Positions 37,364-52,511 of a stretch of 64,000 nucleotides of DNA are shown here, piece after piece. The notes below the pieces were generated by a model, which saw nothing but the letters and a program-made list of their open reading frames with translations, made no database searches and was not told where the DNA came from. The translations under genes and the position numbers were made by a program. Location: the NCBI RefSeq assembly GCF_007954425.1, contig NZ_CP042345.1, positions 1,426,001 to 1,490,000 on the forward strand, read 5' to 3'. Numbering within the stretch: the stretch's first letter is position 1; each line of letters starts with the position of its first letter. The stretch is from Novosphingobium ginsenosidimutans. GTDB lineage: Bacteria; Pseudomonadota; Alphaproteobacteria; Sphingomonadales; Sphingomonadaceae.

Positions 37364-37389
37364 GGGCGGCCCCCGCGAAGGAGCCGCCC
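37364..37389 (-). terminator. Terminator of the rplJL operon
   Basis: Stem gggcggc / gccgccc with a 12-nt loop, followed on the minus strand by ttcttcatttc, between the convergent DUF5990 and rplL stops. Confidence 0.65.
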
Positions 37390-37420
37390 CTGTTCTTGTC
37401 CGGTCGAGACCGGGTCGAAA

Positions 37421-37798
37421 TTACTTGATTTCGACGGTGCCGCCAGCAGCGGTGATCTTGGCCTTGATGTCTTCGGCTTCGGCCTTGTTGACACCTTCCT
37501 TGATCGCCTTCGGAGCGGCTTCCACCAGCGCCTTGGCTTCGGTCAGGCCGAGCGCGGTGATCGCGCGGACTTCCTTGATGACGGCGATCTTGTTGCCGCC
37601 GTCGCCGGTCAGGATGACGTCGAATTCGGTCTTTTCTTCGACCGCTTCGGCAGCAGCGCCACCGCCAGCAGGGGCAGCAACGGCAACAGCGGCAGCGGCG
37701 CTCACGCCCCAGGCTTCTTCGAGAGCCTTGGCGAGGTCAGCGGCTTCCAGAACGGTAAGCTTCGAAAGTTCTTCAACAAGCTTGGCGATATCGGCCAT
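37421..37798 (-). CDS. rplL: 50S ribosomal protein L7/L12
   Basis: Stalk protein of 125 aa. The N-terminal dimerisation domain ([19 protein letters not shown]), Ala/Gly hinge ([17 protein letters not shown]) and C-terminal factor-binding domain ([41 protein letters not shown]) are present. It binds L10 and recruits elongation factors. It follows rplJ after 63 bp. In this genome the pair is on the opposite strand from rpoBC, 3.5 kb away, instead of leading the rpoBC operon. Confidence 0.98.
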   Translation of the reverse strand: MADIAKLVEELSKLTVLEAADLAKALEEAWGVSAAAAVAVAAPAGGGAAAEAVEEKTEFDVILTGDGGNKIAVIKEVRAITALGLTEAKALVEAAPKAIKEGVNKAEAEDIKAKITAAGGTVEIK

Positions 37799-37861
37799 GG
37801 TGTTTCACTCCTAGATTGATGGTCCCGGCCATTGACCGGGAAAAATCGTTGAACGTTTTGA

Positions 37862-38371
37862 TCAAGCTGCCTTGGCGTAGGCACCGAAGACGCGGGCCAG
37901 CTTGGCCGCCGGAGCGGTCGAAAGCTGAGCGATCTTCGTGGCCGGAGCCTGGACCAGACCGATGAGGGTCGCGCGCAGTTCGTCGAGCGAGGGCATCGAG
38001 GCGAGCGCCTTGACACCTTCGGGGGTCAGAACCTGCGTCCCCATCGAACCGCCGACGATTTCGATCTTGTCGTTCGTCTTGGCGAATTCCACGACTGCCT
38101 TGGCGGCAGCCACCGGATCGACCGAAGCGGCGATCGCGGTCGGGCCGGTGAGCAGGTCACCGATCCCGGCGTAGTCCGTGTCTTGGATGGCAAGCTTGGC
38201 AAGACGGTTCTTCGCAACCTTGTACGATGCGCCCGCTTCACGGATCTTCGTGCGCAGCTGGGTGGACTGGGCCACCGACAGCCCGAGGTTGCGGGTGACA
38301 ACCACCACGCCAACTTCGTTGAAGACCGCGTTAAGCGATGCGACCGATTCGGCTTTCTGCGAACGATCCAT
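37862..38371 (-). CDS. rplJ: 50S ribosomal protein L10
   Basis: L10 of 169 aa, base of the L7/L12 stalk. The conserved 23S-binding N-terminal part ([40 protein letters not shown]) and the C-terminal stalk helix are complete. The ATG at 38371 follows gtgaaggag. Upstream is an L10-type leader element and a promoter, so autoregulation by L10 at the leader is likely. rplL follows in the operon. Confidence 0.98.
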   Translation of the reverse strand: MDRSQKAESVASLNAVFNEVGVVVVTRNLGLSVAQSTQLRTKIREAGASYKVAKNRLAKLAIQDTDYAGIGDLLTGPTAIAASVDPVAAAKAVVEFAKTNDKIEIVGGSMGTQVLTPEGVKALASMPSLDELRATLIGLVQAPATKIAQLSTAPAAKLARVFGAYAKAA

Positions 38372-38525
38372 GCCTTACTCCTTCACAAATGACCGACCGG
38401 AATGCCCGGACGGCCGGCTACGTTTGCCCGCACCGCGAAAGCGATGCGGAAAAGTCCGTGCGATGGGGAAGGAGGGCGCGTGAAACGCCGGGCCGGGCCC
38501 ACCCGAAGGAGGGCCGGAATTTGCT

Positions 38526-38590
38526 CTGTCCCCGTCTAGGCTGCAGATTAAGGAGGGAACCTCCAGCAGCTGTCTCGGACGGATGACACG
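38526..38590 (-). ncRNA. Ribosomal protein L10 leader (autoregulatory RNA element)
   Basis: In the rplJ 5' leader the minus strand reads ccgagacagctgctgg, then a stem and cttaatctgcagcctag, then acgggg. This order resembles the Rfam L10_leader consensus, in which L10 with L7/L12 binds and represses its own mRNA. It lies about 155 nt upstream of the start. Identification is by eye; a covariance search would decide. Confidence 0.65.
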
Positions 38591-38617
38591 CGGCCCGAAG
38601 GCTGCGGTCGGGGCGGG

Positions 38618-38645
38618 CCATTAGCGGGAATGGCGCGCGAGTCAA
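38618..38645 (-). promoter_or_regulatory. Promoter of the rplJL operon
   Basis: On the minus strand TTGACT (38640-38645), 16-nt spacer, TAATGG (38618-38623). It gives a leader of about 240 nt that carries the L10 element. Confidence 0.6.
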
Positions 38646-38724
38646 GCAATTCAGCCAGATTATGTCTTGCCGCAAGTCCGTGTTAGGCTCCCAGTGGGTC
38701 GCATTGGCAGTGGGGAGACTGTCC

Positions 38725-39546
38725 GTGCCTTATCGTCATGCGCCTTTTTATGTCGGGGTTGTGTTGCTGACCGTACTGGTCGGGTTCTGGGCGAGTTACT
38801 GGTCTCCGGCTGGGGCTATTCCGGTAGCCTTCCATGTCCACGCGATCACTTCGATTACCTGGTTGCTGCTGCTGATTGTCCAGCAGGTGGCAATCCAGCG
38901 GCGGCACAATGCGATGCACAAGCAACTCGGCCTCGCCAGCTTTGTGTTGTTCCCGCTGTTGATGGCGGGCTTCATGATGATCGTCGACGTTTCGGCCCAG
39001 CGCTACGCCGCCCCGCAAAGTCCGTTCGATTTGCACAACACGCCGTCGTTCGGGATCGGCACCTTCATGGCCATGGCCGGCTATATGACGATGTTCTACC
39101 TGGCGCTGAAACACCGCCGCAACGTCAAGCTTCATGCCGGCTATATGCTGGCGACGCCGGTGATCCTGTTTGAATCGCCGTTCTCGCGGGTGCTGGGTGA
39201 GCATCTGCCGTGGCTCAATGTGATTGGTAGCGAAGGGCCGCAGGAAGTGTTGGACACGATCCTGGTCAGCGATCTCATCGCTACTGCCTTTGCCCTTTCG
39301 CTCTACTTCATGCACCGCAAGCACGGCCGGCCCTGGCTGCTGGCAGCCTGCTTTACCGGCGGGCAGGGCCTGGTCATGTGGTTCGCGCCATCGGTGCCGC
39401 AGCTCGGTACCCTATTCGGGGCCTATGCCGCGGTCCCGCTGCCGGTAACCGTCAGCCTGGGGCTGGCGTTCGGCGCCCTGGCGGGATGGCAAGGCTGGAA
39501 GGCTGGCAGTCCGGCATCGCGCGGCAAGGTGCCGGCCGCCGCCTGA
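38725..39546 (+). CDS. Seven-helix membrane protein of unknown function
   Basis: Protein of 273 aa started at GTG 38725, with ggggag 7 nt upstream; ATG 38662 would add 21 residues without a ribosome binding site. About seven hydrophobic helices alternate with short basic loops; the conserved-looking stretch HAITSITWLLLLIVQQ, followed by RRHNAMHKQLGLASF, contains histidines that could bind a cofactor. I do not recognise the family. It is divergent from rplJL and followed by a membrane methyltransferase gene after 87 bp. Reality of the frame is strong; function is unknown. Confidence 0.8.
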   Translation: MPYRHAPFYVGVVLLTVLVGFWASYWSPAGAIPVAFHVHAITSITWLLLLIVQQVAIQRRHNAMHKQLGLASFVLFPLLMAGFMMIVDVSAQRYAAPQSPFDLHNTPSFGIGTFMAMAGYMTMFYLALKHRRNVKLHAGYMLATPVILFESPFSRVLGEHLPWLNVIGSEGPQEVLDTILVSDLIATAFALSLYFMHRKHGRPWLLAACFTGGQGLVMWFAPSVPQLGTLFGAYAAVPLPVTVSLGLAFGALAGWQGWKAGSPASRGKVPAAA

Positions 39547-39557
39547 AGGTTCGGCTG

Positions 39558-39573
39558 CTAAACCATTCTTAAC
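39558..39573. promoter_or_regulatory. CtrA-like box upstream of the ICMT-type gene
   Basis: CTAA-N7-TTAAC (CTAA, accattc, TTAAC), 8 of 9 positions of the CtrA consensus TTAA-N7-TTAAC, about 60 bp before the next gene. CtrA is the cell-cycle regulator of alphaproteobacteria. Confidence 0.4.
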
Positions 39574-39633
39574 CATAAGCTGCGAAGTCCCTACGCGAAC
39601 TGTCAGCCTTCGGGCCATAAGGGGATTCGCGCT

Positions 39634-40287
39634 TTGGCCGCTGCACCTGAAACACCGACCCTTCCCGCTGCCAAAGGGCCGCCGGCTTGGCTGACGCCGC
39701 GCCGGCTGGACCGGATCGAGCAGGTGACCATTGTCCTGCTCTGGTCGTTGCTGGTCTGGCGCGTCCTTCAGTCATCGAACGCAATGGCCCCGTTGGTGTT
39801 GATCGCCGAGACGAGTATTGCCCTGTTCGTGCTGTTCCGTCGTCCGACCGAGCGGATCTCCATGCGACTGGGCGACTGGCTGCTGGCGGCGACCGCGACC
39901 TATGCGCCGCTGCTGATCATCCCGTCTGAAGAGATCTGGCCTGCGATCGAGCCGCTGGCGGTCGCGCTCGTCACGTTTGGCAATGTGGTCCAGATCAGCG
40001 GCAAACTGTTTCTGCGCCGCAGCTTCGGCATTGCTCCCGCCAACCGCGGGATCAAGCGCGACGGGATGTACCGGTTTGTGCGGCACCCGATCTATGCCGG
40101 CTACCTGTTCACCCACATCGGCATCCTGATGGTCATGCCGAGCCTGGTGAACCTGGTGATCTATGCGATTGGATGGTGGGCCCAGATCCTGCGCATCGAC
40201 GCCGAAGAGCGGCTGCTGAGCCAGGATCCCGACTACCGCGAATACCTGACCCAGACCCGCTGGCGGTTGGTCCCGGGCCTCTATTGA
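39634..40287 (+). CDS. Isoprenylcysteine methyltransferase-like membrane methyltransferase
   Basis: Protein of 217 aa, started at TTG 39634 about 10 nt after aagggg. Four or five membrane helices precede a C-terminal methyltransferase motif of the ICMT/phospholipid-methyltransferase type: GMYRFVRHPIYAGYLF and AEERLLSQDPDYREYLTQTRW. Members methylate membrane lipids or prenylated groups with S-adenosylmethionine; bacterial substrates are mostly unknown. A CtrA-like box lies upstream. The terminator-like stem at 40317-40350 follows the stop. Confidence 0.83.
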   Translation: MAAAPETPTLPAAKGPPAWLTPRRLDRIEQVTIVLLWSLLVWRVLQSSNAMAPLVLIAETSIALFVLFRRPTERISMRLGDWLLAATATYAPLLIIPSEEIWPAIEPLAVALVTFGNVVQISGKLFLRRSFGIAPANRGIKRDGMYRFVRHPIYAGYLFTHIGILMVMPSLVNLVIYAIGWWAQILRIDAEERLLSQDPDYREYLTQTRWRLVPGLY

Positions 40288-40316
40288 CCTTCGCGCTCCA
40301 ACCGGAGACAACAAGT

Positions 40317-40350
40317 AAGGGCGGCGCTTCCGGGGGGAGGCGCCGCCCTT
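40317..40350. terminator. Bidirectional terminator between the ICMT-like and XRE genes
   Basis: Stem aagggcggcgc / gcgccgccctt, 11 bp, loop of 12 nt, then tccgttt. Lies between two convergent stop codons. Confidence 0.75.
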
Positions 40351-40388
40351 TCCGTTTGCCGGACGAGCATGGCTGGGGGGACTGAGGC

Positions 40389-40625
40389 TTAGTCCGGCTG
40401 GTATCCGATCAGGTCACCCGGCTGGCATTGGAGGACCTCACAGATCGCTTCCAGGGTCGAGAAGCGGATTGCCTTGGCCTTGCCGGTTTTCAGGATCGAG
40501 AGGTTGGCAAGAGTAATGTCGACCCGTTCGGCCAGTTCGGTCAGGGTCATGCGGCGCTGGTACAGCAGGTCATCAAGCTTGATCACGATCCGGTCTCCTG
40601 CACGGTCTTCGGGGGAAGGGGCCAT
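40389..40625 (-). CDS. XRE-family helix-turn-helix regulator (YozG-like)
   Basis: Short Cro/CI-type regulator of 78 aa from ATG 40625 (a GTG at 40628 is also in frame). The HTH is clear: LDDLLYQRRMTLTELAERVDITLANLSILKTGKAKAIRFSTL, followed by the family ending CQPGDLIGY. Its ATG overlaps the stop of the DUF2975 gene (TGATG), the usual pairing of YozG-like regulators with DUF2975 membrane proteins. It is the last gene of a four-gene unit with two short peptides. It probably controls its own operon, perhaps at the ATCGATAAT repeats upstream. Confidence 0.88.
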   Translation of the reverse strand: MAPSPEDRAGDRIVIKLDDLLYQRRMTLTELAERVDITLANLSILKTGKAKAIRFSTLEAICEVLQCQPGDLIGYQPD

Positions 40626-41161
40626 CACACGGTTCCTTCCAGCTCTTCGCGCATCCGGGCGCCTTCGCGGAACACGCGGGCCAGGATGAACAGGACCAGG
40701 GTCAGCAAAATCGACCCGCCATCAAGCCCGCCGTCGATCTGCATATGCCGGTCGACCTTGTCCAAATAGGGGGACAACCAGGTGGCAATCCCGGCCAGCG
40801 GCAGGACCACCAACTGGGCGATCACGGCGATCCAGCCCATCCGGCTGAGCCGATCGGCATTGTCCGGGCGGAACGGATCGCCATCGCCAACCGAATTGAT
40901 GATCCCCAGCAGTTCTTTCAGGAAGTGCCAGCCAAGGAACAACAGGGTCGCGCCCACCAGCATGGCGGCTACTACCACCCAGGCGGACAGGGGCGGAGCG
41001 CCGGCCTTGGCAATCTCTGCAGCCAGCTCGGCCCGGCCGACAGTCAGCAGCGCGCCGATGCCGATGCCCAGCATCACGATCCCGAAGATCATCACGATCT
41101 GGGCGAGAACGACGACGACCTTGGCAGCATTCAGCAAGGGATCGCGTGGGTTGGAAGTCAT
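40625..41161 (-). CDS. DUF2975 family membrane protein
   Basis: Membrane protein of 178 aa with four hydrophobic helices, a gaggag site before ATG 41161. Helix 1 is VVVVLAQIVMIFGIVMLGIG; after helix 2 comes the motif NSVGDGDPFRPDNADRLSRMGW, typical of DUF2975, and the C-terminus ends in a charged helix REGARMREELE. The family of unknown function regularly sits beside a YozG-like XRE regulator, as here. It may sense or act at the membrane as part of a stress or signalling unit. It lies 26 bp after the 33-aa peptide gene. Confidence 0.88.
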   Translation of the reverse strand: MTSNPRDPLLNAAKVVVVLAQIVMIFGIVMLGIGIGALLTVGRAELAAEIAKAGAPPLSAWVVVAAMLVGATLLFLGWHFLKELLGIINSVGDGDPFRPDNADRLSRMGWIAVIAQLVVLPLAGIATWLSPYLDKVDRHMQIDGGLDGGSILLTLVLFILARVFREGARMREELEGTV

Positions 41162-41187
41162 GGGACTTGCTCCTCTGGGAACTGCGG

Positions 41188-41289
41188 TCAGACGACGCCG
41201 GGCATGGCGAGCGTTGCCTGCCAGGTGGTCAGGACAACAAACAGGGCCAGTGCGGCGGTCGAGATGCGGGTGGCGAGATCGAGCGACAT
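41188..41289 (-). CDS. 33-aa membrane peptide
   Basis: ATG 41289 with aaggaa about 8 nt upstream; stop at 41188. The peptide has a polar start (MSLDLATRIS), a hydrophobic helix (TAALALFVVLTTWQATLAM) and a short PGVV end. It lies between the 43-aa peptide and the DUF2975 gene with gaps of 31 and 26 bp, all on one strand, so it is very likely translated. No family recognised. It could be a membrane partner of DUF2975. Confidence 0.6.
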   Translation of the reverse strand: MSLDLATRISTAALALFVVLTTWQATLAMPGVV

Positions 41290-41320
41290 GGGGGTGTTCC
41301 TTCGAATGGTCGGGCCGGCC

Positions 41321-41452
41321 TCAGGCCAGCGCGGGAAGAGTGACTGTGGCAGCCTCAGCGGCGGCCGGAACGGTCAGGGTGGGGATCCAGAGCGAGGCCA
41401 TCATGGCGAGGGCCAGCATCAAGGCAGCGGGGGTCTTGGCGGGGGTCATCAT
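41321..41452 (-). CDS. 43-aa exported peptide, first gene of the DUF2975/XRE unit
   Basis: ATG 41452 (or the next codon, ATG 41449, better spaced from ggaga); 43 aa. A basic start is followed by a hydrophobic core (PAALMLALAMMASLWIPTL) and a likely signal-peptidase site in PAAAEAA, leaving a tiny TVTLPALA mature end. It is the first gene after a strong promoter (41481-41509), 22 nt from the predicted transcription start. No family recognised. Confidence 0.6.
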   Translation of the reverse strand: MMTPAKTPAALMLALAMMASLWIPTLTVPAAAEAATVTLPALA

Positions 41453-41472
41453 CGTTCTCCGATATATCCAAT

Positions 41473-41517
41473 ATCGATAATCAATAAGGCGATTCGGGCT
41501 TATTGTCAATCGATAAT
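41473..41517 (-). promoter_or_regulatory. Promoter flanked by two ATCGATAAT repeats
   Basis: On the minus strand TTGACA (41504-41509), 17-nt spacer, TATTGA (41481-41486). An exact 9-bp direct repeat ATCGATAAT (plus-strand reading) occurs at 41473-41481 and 41509-41517, touching the -10 and the -35. The whole stretch is AT-rich in a GC-rich genome. The repeats fit a repressor, possibly the XRE protein of this operon. Confidence 0.7.
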
Positions 41518-41589
41518 ATCGAAAAACAATATGACGCTTATCGTTCCCCGGAAATGGCGGAATTCTGCGGCGCTTCGCCGCGCGGCGGT

Positions 41590-41618
41590 TTGACTTGGCG
41601 GACTTCCGCGCCTATAGG
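41590..41618 (+). promoter_or_regulatory. Sigma-70-type promoter of rpoBC
   Basis: TTGACT (41590-41595), 17-nt spacer, TATAGG (41613-41618). The leader to the rpoB ATG is about 210 nt and contains a small hairpin (gccgga-ttt-tccggc, 41798-41812) but no gene. Confidence 0.65.
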
Positions 41619-41837
41619 CCACCTCCGCTCGGCGCTTCGAGCAAGGACGGTCCATGCGCGGGGACTGGCCACAGGAAGGAAGCACCGGGTTTTCACGTCG
41701 ACGCAAAGGCTGCGGGCCGCTCCAGTTCTGGGGTGTTTGCCATGCGGCCTTTTGCCGTTGCACGAGATGCCAGTTCCGTCGCGTGGCACAGTTTTCCGCC
41801 GGATTTTCCGGCACTTTGAAGAGGCAAGACCCCTCCC

Positions 41838-46004
<4,167 letters not shown>

Positions 46005-46011
46005 GGGGACC

Positions 46012-46047
46012 GGGCGGCACCACTCTCAAGCGAGAGTTTAGCCGCCC
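46012..46047 (+). other. Two-part hairpin in the rpoB-rpoC intergenic region
   Basis: Outer stem gggcggc / gccgccc (7 bp) and inner stem actctc / gagagt with loop aagc, separated by a 3-nt internal loop on each side (acc and tta). It lies directly after the rpoB stop. It has no U-run, so it may be an mRNA processing or stabilising structure. Confidence 0.6.
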
Positions 46048-46095
46048 ACCCAGCCACCCCGCCCCAGAGATTCACCCCTTCAAGGGACTGAAAAA

Positions 46096-50385
<4,290 letters not shown>

Positions 50386-50416
50386 TCCTCGCGCCCTCCT
50401 GACGGGTAAACGAAGA

Positions 50417-50445
50417 CCCCGCCGGATCGCTCCGGCGGGGTTTTT
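50417..50445 (+). terminator. Rho-independent terminator of rpoBC
   Basis: Perfect 10-bp stem ccccgccgga / tccggcgggg, loop tcgc, then ttttt. It is 31 bp after the rpoC stop. Confidence 0.93.
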
Positions 50446-50536
50446 CGTTTGCGTGCATCGGTATTTCTGACATCTTCTCCTGATCGGTCGCTTGTCGCGC
50501 CAACGAGCGCAGCTGCATTCCAATGGGGGAGAATCG

Positions 50537-52507
50537 ATGTTCCACCGTTTCCTCGCCAGCGCCGCGCTGGCCGCCATCCTTTGTGCAACGCCGCTAGCGG
50601 CTCAGCCGTTGCCTGCCGACAGCCCGATCAAAGTGGGCGAAGTGGCGGGCTTCACCGCTGTGCGCGACTGGTCGGTCAATCAATCAGGCAACCTGACCAA
50701 GGTCGTCGCACCGGAAGGCGATTTCACGGTGACGGTGGTTGACCTTGGTCCAGCGGCAGATGCCGCCGCCGCAGTTTCCGCTGCCACGGCGCTCGTCCCC
50801 AGCCTCGCTGGTCTCACGATCGAGGAAACGGTCCGTCCCGCCGCCACCGATGGCTGGGACGAACGCACCACCAGCTATTTCGAAGTGCCCCCGGCGCAGA
50901 ACCGTTTTGCACTGGCCGCAGCCTACCGCCGCGGCGATCGCTGGGTCGTGCTGATCGCCGATGGATCTCAGGCCACGCTCGGCAAGCGCGGCGCTGCGCT
51001 CGGCACTATGTCGGCGTCGCTCCGTCCGGCTGGCTTCGTCAAGGAGGACTTCTCCGGCAAAAAGGCCAATCCCCTGACGCCGGAACGGATCGAGGCGCTC
51101 AAGTCTTTTGTGCGTAGCGGGATGGACCAGCTCAAGGTGCCCGGCGTGGGCATGGCTCTGATCGAAGGCGGCAAAGTGGTCTGGGAGGGCGGCCTCGGGC
51201 TGCGCGATCCGCGCGGCAAGGCGCCGGTTGATGCCCATACGCGCTTCATGATTGCGTCGAACACTAAGGGCATGGCTACGCTCTTGCTTTCGACCCTGGC
51301 CGATGAGGGCAAGCTCCAGTGGGACCAGCCGGTCACGGCGCTCTATCCCAGCTTCCGGCTAGGTAGTGACGCGGTGACCAGATCGGTGCTGGTCAAGCAC
51401 CTGGTTTGCGCGTGCACGGGTCTGCCGCGCAAGGATGTCGAATGGATCATCGCTGGCCGCGCCACGACGCCGGCTGCCGACACCTTCAGACAGCTCGCGG
51501 CAACTCAGCCGACTTCGGGCTTCGGCGAAGTCTTCCAGTACAACAACCTGATGGCTTCGGCGGCCGGCTATCTTGGCGGGCACCTGGCCTATCCGAAGCT
51601 TGAGCTGGGCGCGGCCTTCGACCGGGCCATGCGCGAGCGGATCTTTGCGCCGCTTGGGATGAAGGACACGACCTTCGACTTTGCCATTGCCACCAAAGGC
51701 AATTATGCGGCCCCGACCCAGGTTGGCCTCGACGACCAGGTCGAGGTGTTCGACCAGACCTTCAACAGCCACGTGATCCCTTACCGCCCGGCTGGCGGGG
51801 CCTGGTCGAGCGCGCATGACGTAGCGCAGTATGTGATGCTGGAACTCAACAAGGGGATCACCCCGTCCGGCAAGCGCCTGGTCAGTGCTGAGAATCTATT
51901 GGCCAGGCGGGCGCACAATGTCCGTGATGGCGAGGATAGCTGGTACGGAATGGGACTTTCGACCCGTCGCCGCTATGGCCTGGACTTCGTCTATCACGGC
52001 GGCAGCATGGCCGGGTACAAGAGCAACTGGTACGCGCTGCCTGACAGCGGGGTGGGGCTGGTGCTGCTGACCAATTCGGAAGATGGCAATCCGCTGATCG
52101 AACCGGCGCTGCGCAAGCTGGTTGAACTGCTTTACGATGGCCGTGATGAAGCTGCGGCAAGGCTGGCTGCGGCCGGACGCAATGTTGCAAGCGGACGCCA
52201 TACGCTGCGAGACAAGCTCACACTTGGGCGCGCGGCGTTTGACGCGCTCGGTCTTGCGCCGCGCTATCGTAATGCCGAGTTGGGTGACGTGTCATTCAGC
52301 ACTGGTGCAAAGGGGGAGGCGATGGTGACCTTCGGGGAGCTCTCCGGTCCCGTGGCCGTGCAGCGCAATCCGGATGGGACCGCCAGCCTAGTTGGCACCG
52401 GCGGCCACGTGTTTGGCTTTGACGTGCTGGTTGGAAAGGACGACCAGGGCAAGCGGACCTTGACGCTGCGCGACCCCCAGCACGTCTATATCTACACCGA
52501 GGGTTAA
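50537..52507 (+). CDS. Secreted serine hydrolase, class C beta-lactamase-like
   Basis: Protein of 656 aa, start ATG 50537 after ggggga. A signal peptide (residues 1-22) precedes an extra N-terminal domain of about 150 residues (from IKVGEVAGFTAVRDW) that I cannot identify. The beta-lactamase/penicillin-binding fold (PF00144) follows with S241-N-T-K244, Y335-N-N337 and HGG (VYHGGSMAGY, about residue 495). A C-terminal beta-rich segment of about 110 residues closes it. Such proteins act as D-aminopeptidases, esterases or beta-lactamases. It is convergent with the next serine hydrolase, only 4 bp apart. Confidence 0.85.
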   Translation: MFHRFLASAALAAILCATPLAAQPLPADSPIKVGEVAGFTAVRDWSVNQSGNLTKVVAPEGDFTVTVVDLGPAADAAAAVSAATALVPSLAGLTIEETVRPAATDGWDERTTSYFEVPPAQNRFALAAAYRRGDRWVVLIADGSQATLGKRGAALGTMSASLRPAGFVKEDFSGKKANPLTPERIEALKSFVRSGMDQLKVPGVGMALIEGGKVVWEGGLGLRDPRGKAPVDAHTRFMIASNTKGMATLLLSTLADEGKLQWDQPVTALYPSFRLGSDAVTRSVLVKHLVCACTGLPRKDVEWIIAGRATTPAADTFRQLAATQPTSGFGEVFQYNNLMASAAGYLGGHLAYPKLELGAAFDRAMRERIFAPLGMKDTTFDFAIATKGNYAAPTQVGLDDQVEVFDQTFNSHVIPYRPAGGAWSSAHDVAQYVMLELNKGITPSGKRLVSAENLLARRAHNVRDGEDSWYGMGLSTRRRYGLDFVYHGGSMAGYKSNWYALPDSGVGLVLLTNSEDGNPLIEPALRKLVELLYDGRDEAAARLAAAGRNVASGRHTLRDKLTLGRAAFDALGLAPRYRNAELGDVSFSTGAKGEAMVTFGELSGPVAVQRNPDGTASLVGTGGHVFGFDVLVGKDDQGKRTLTLRDPQHVYIYTEG

Positions 52508-52511
52508 GGAC

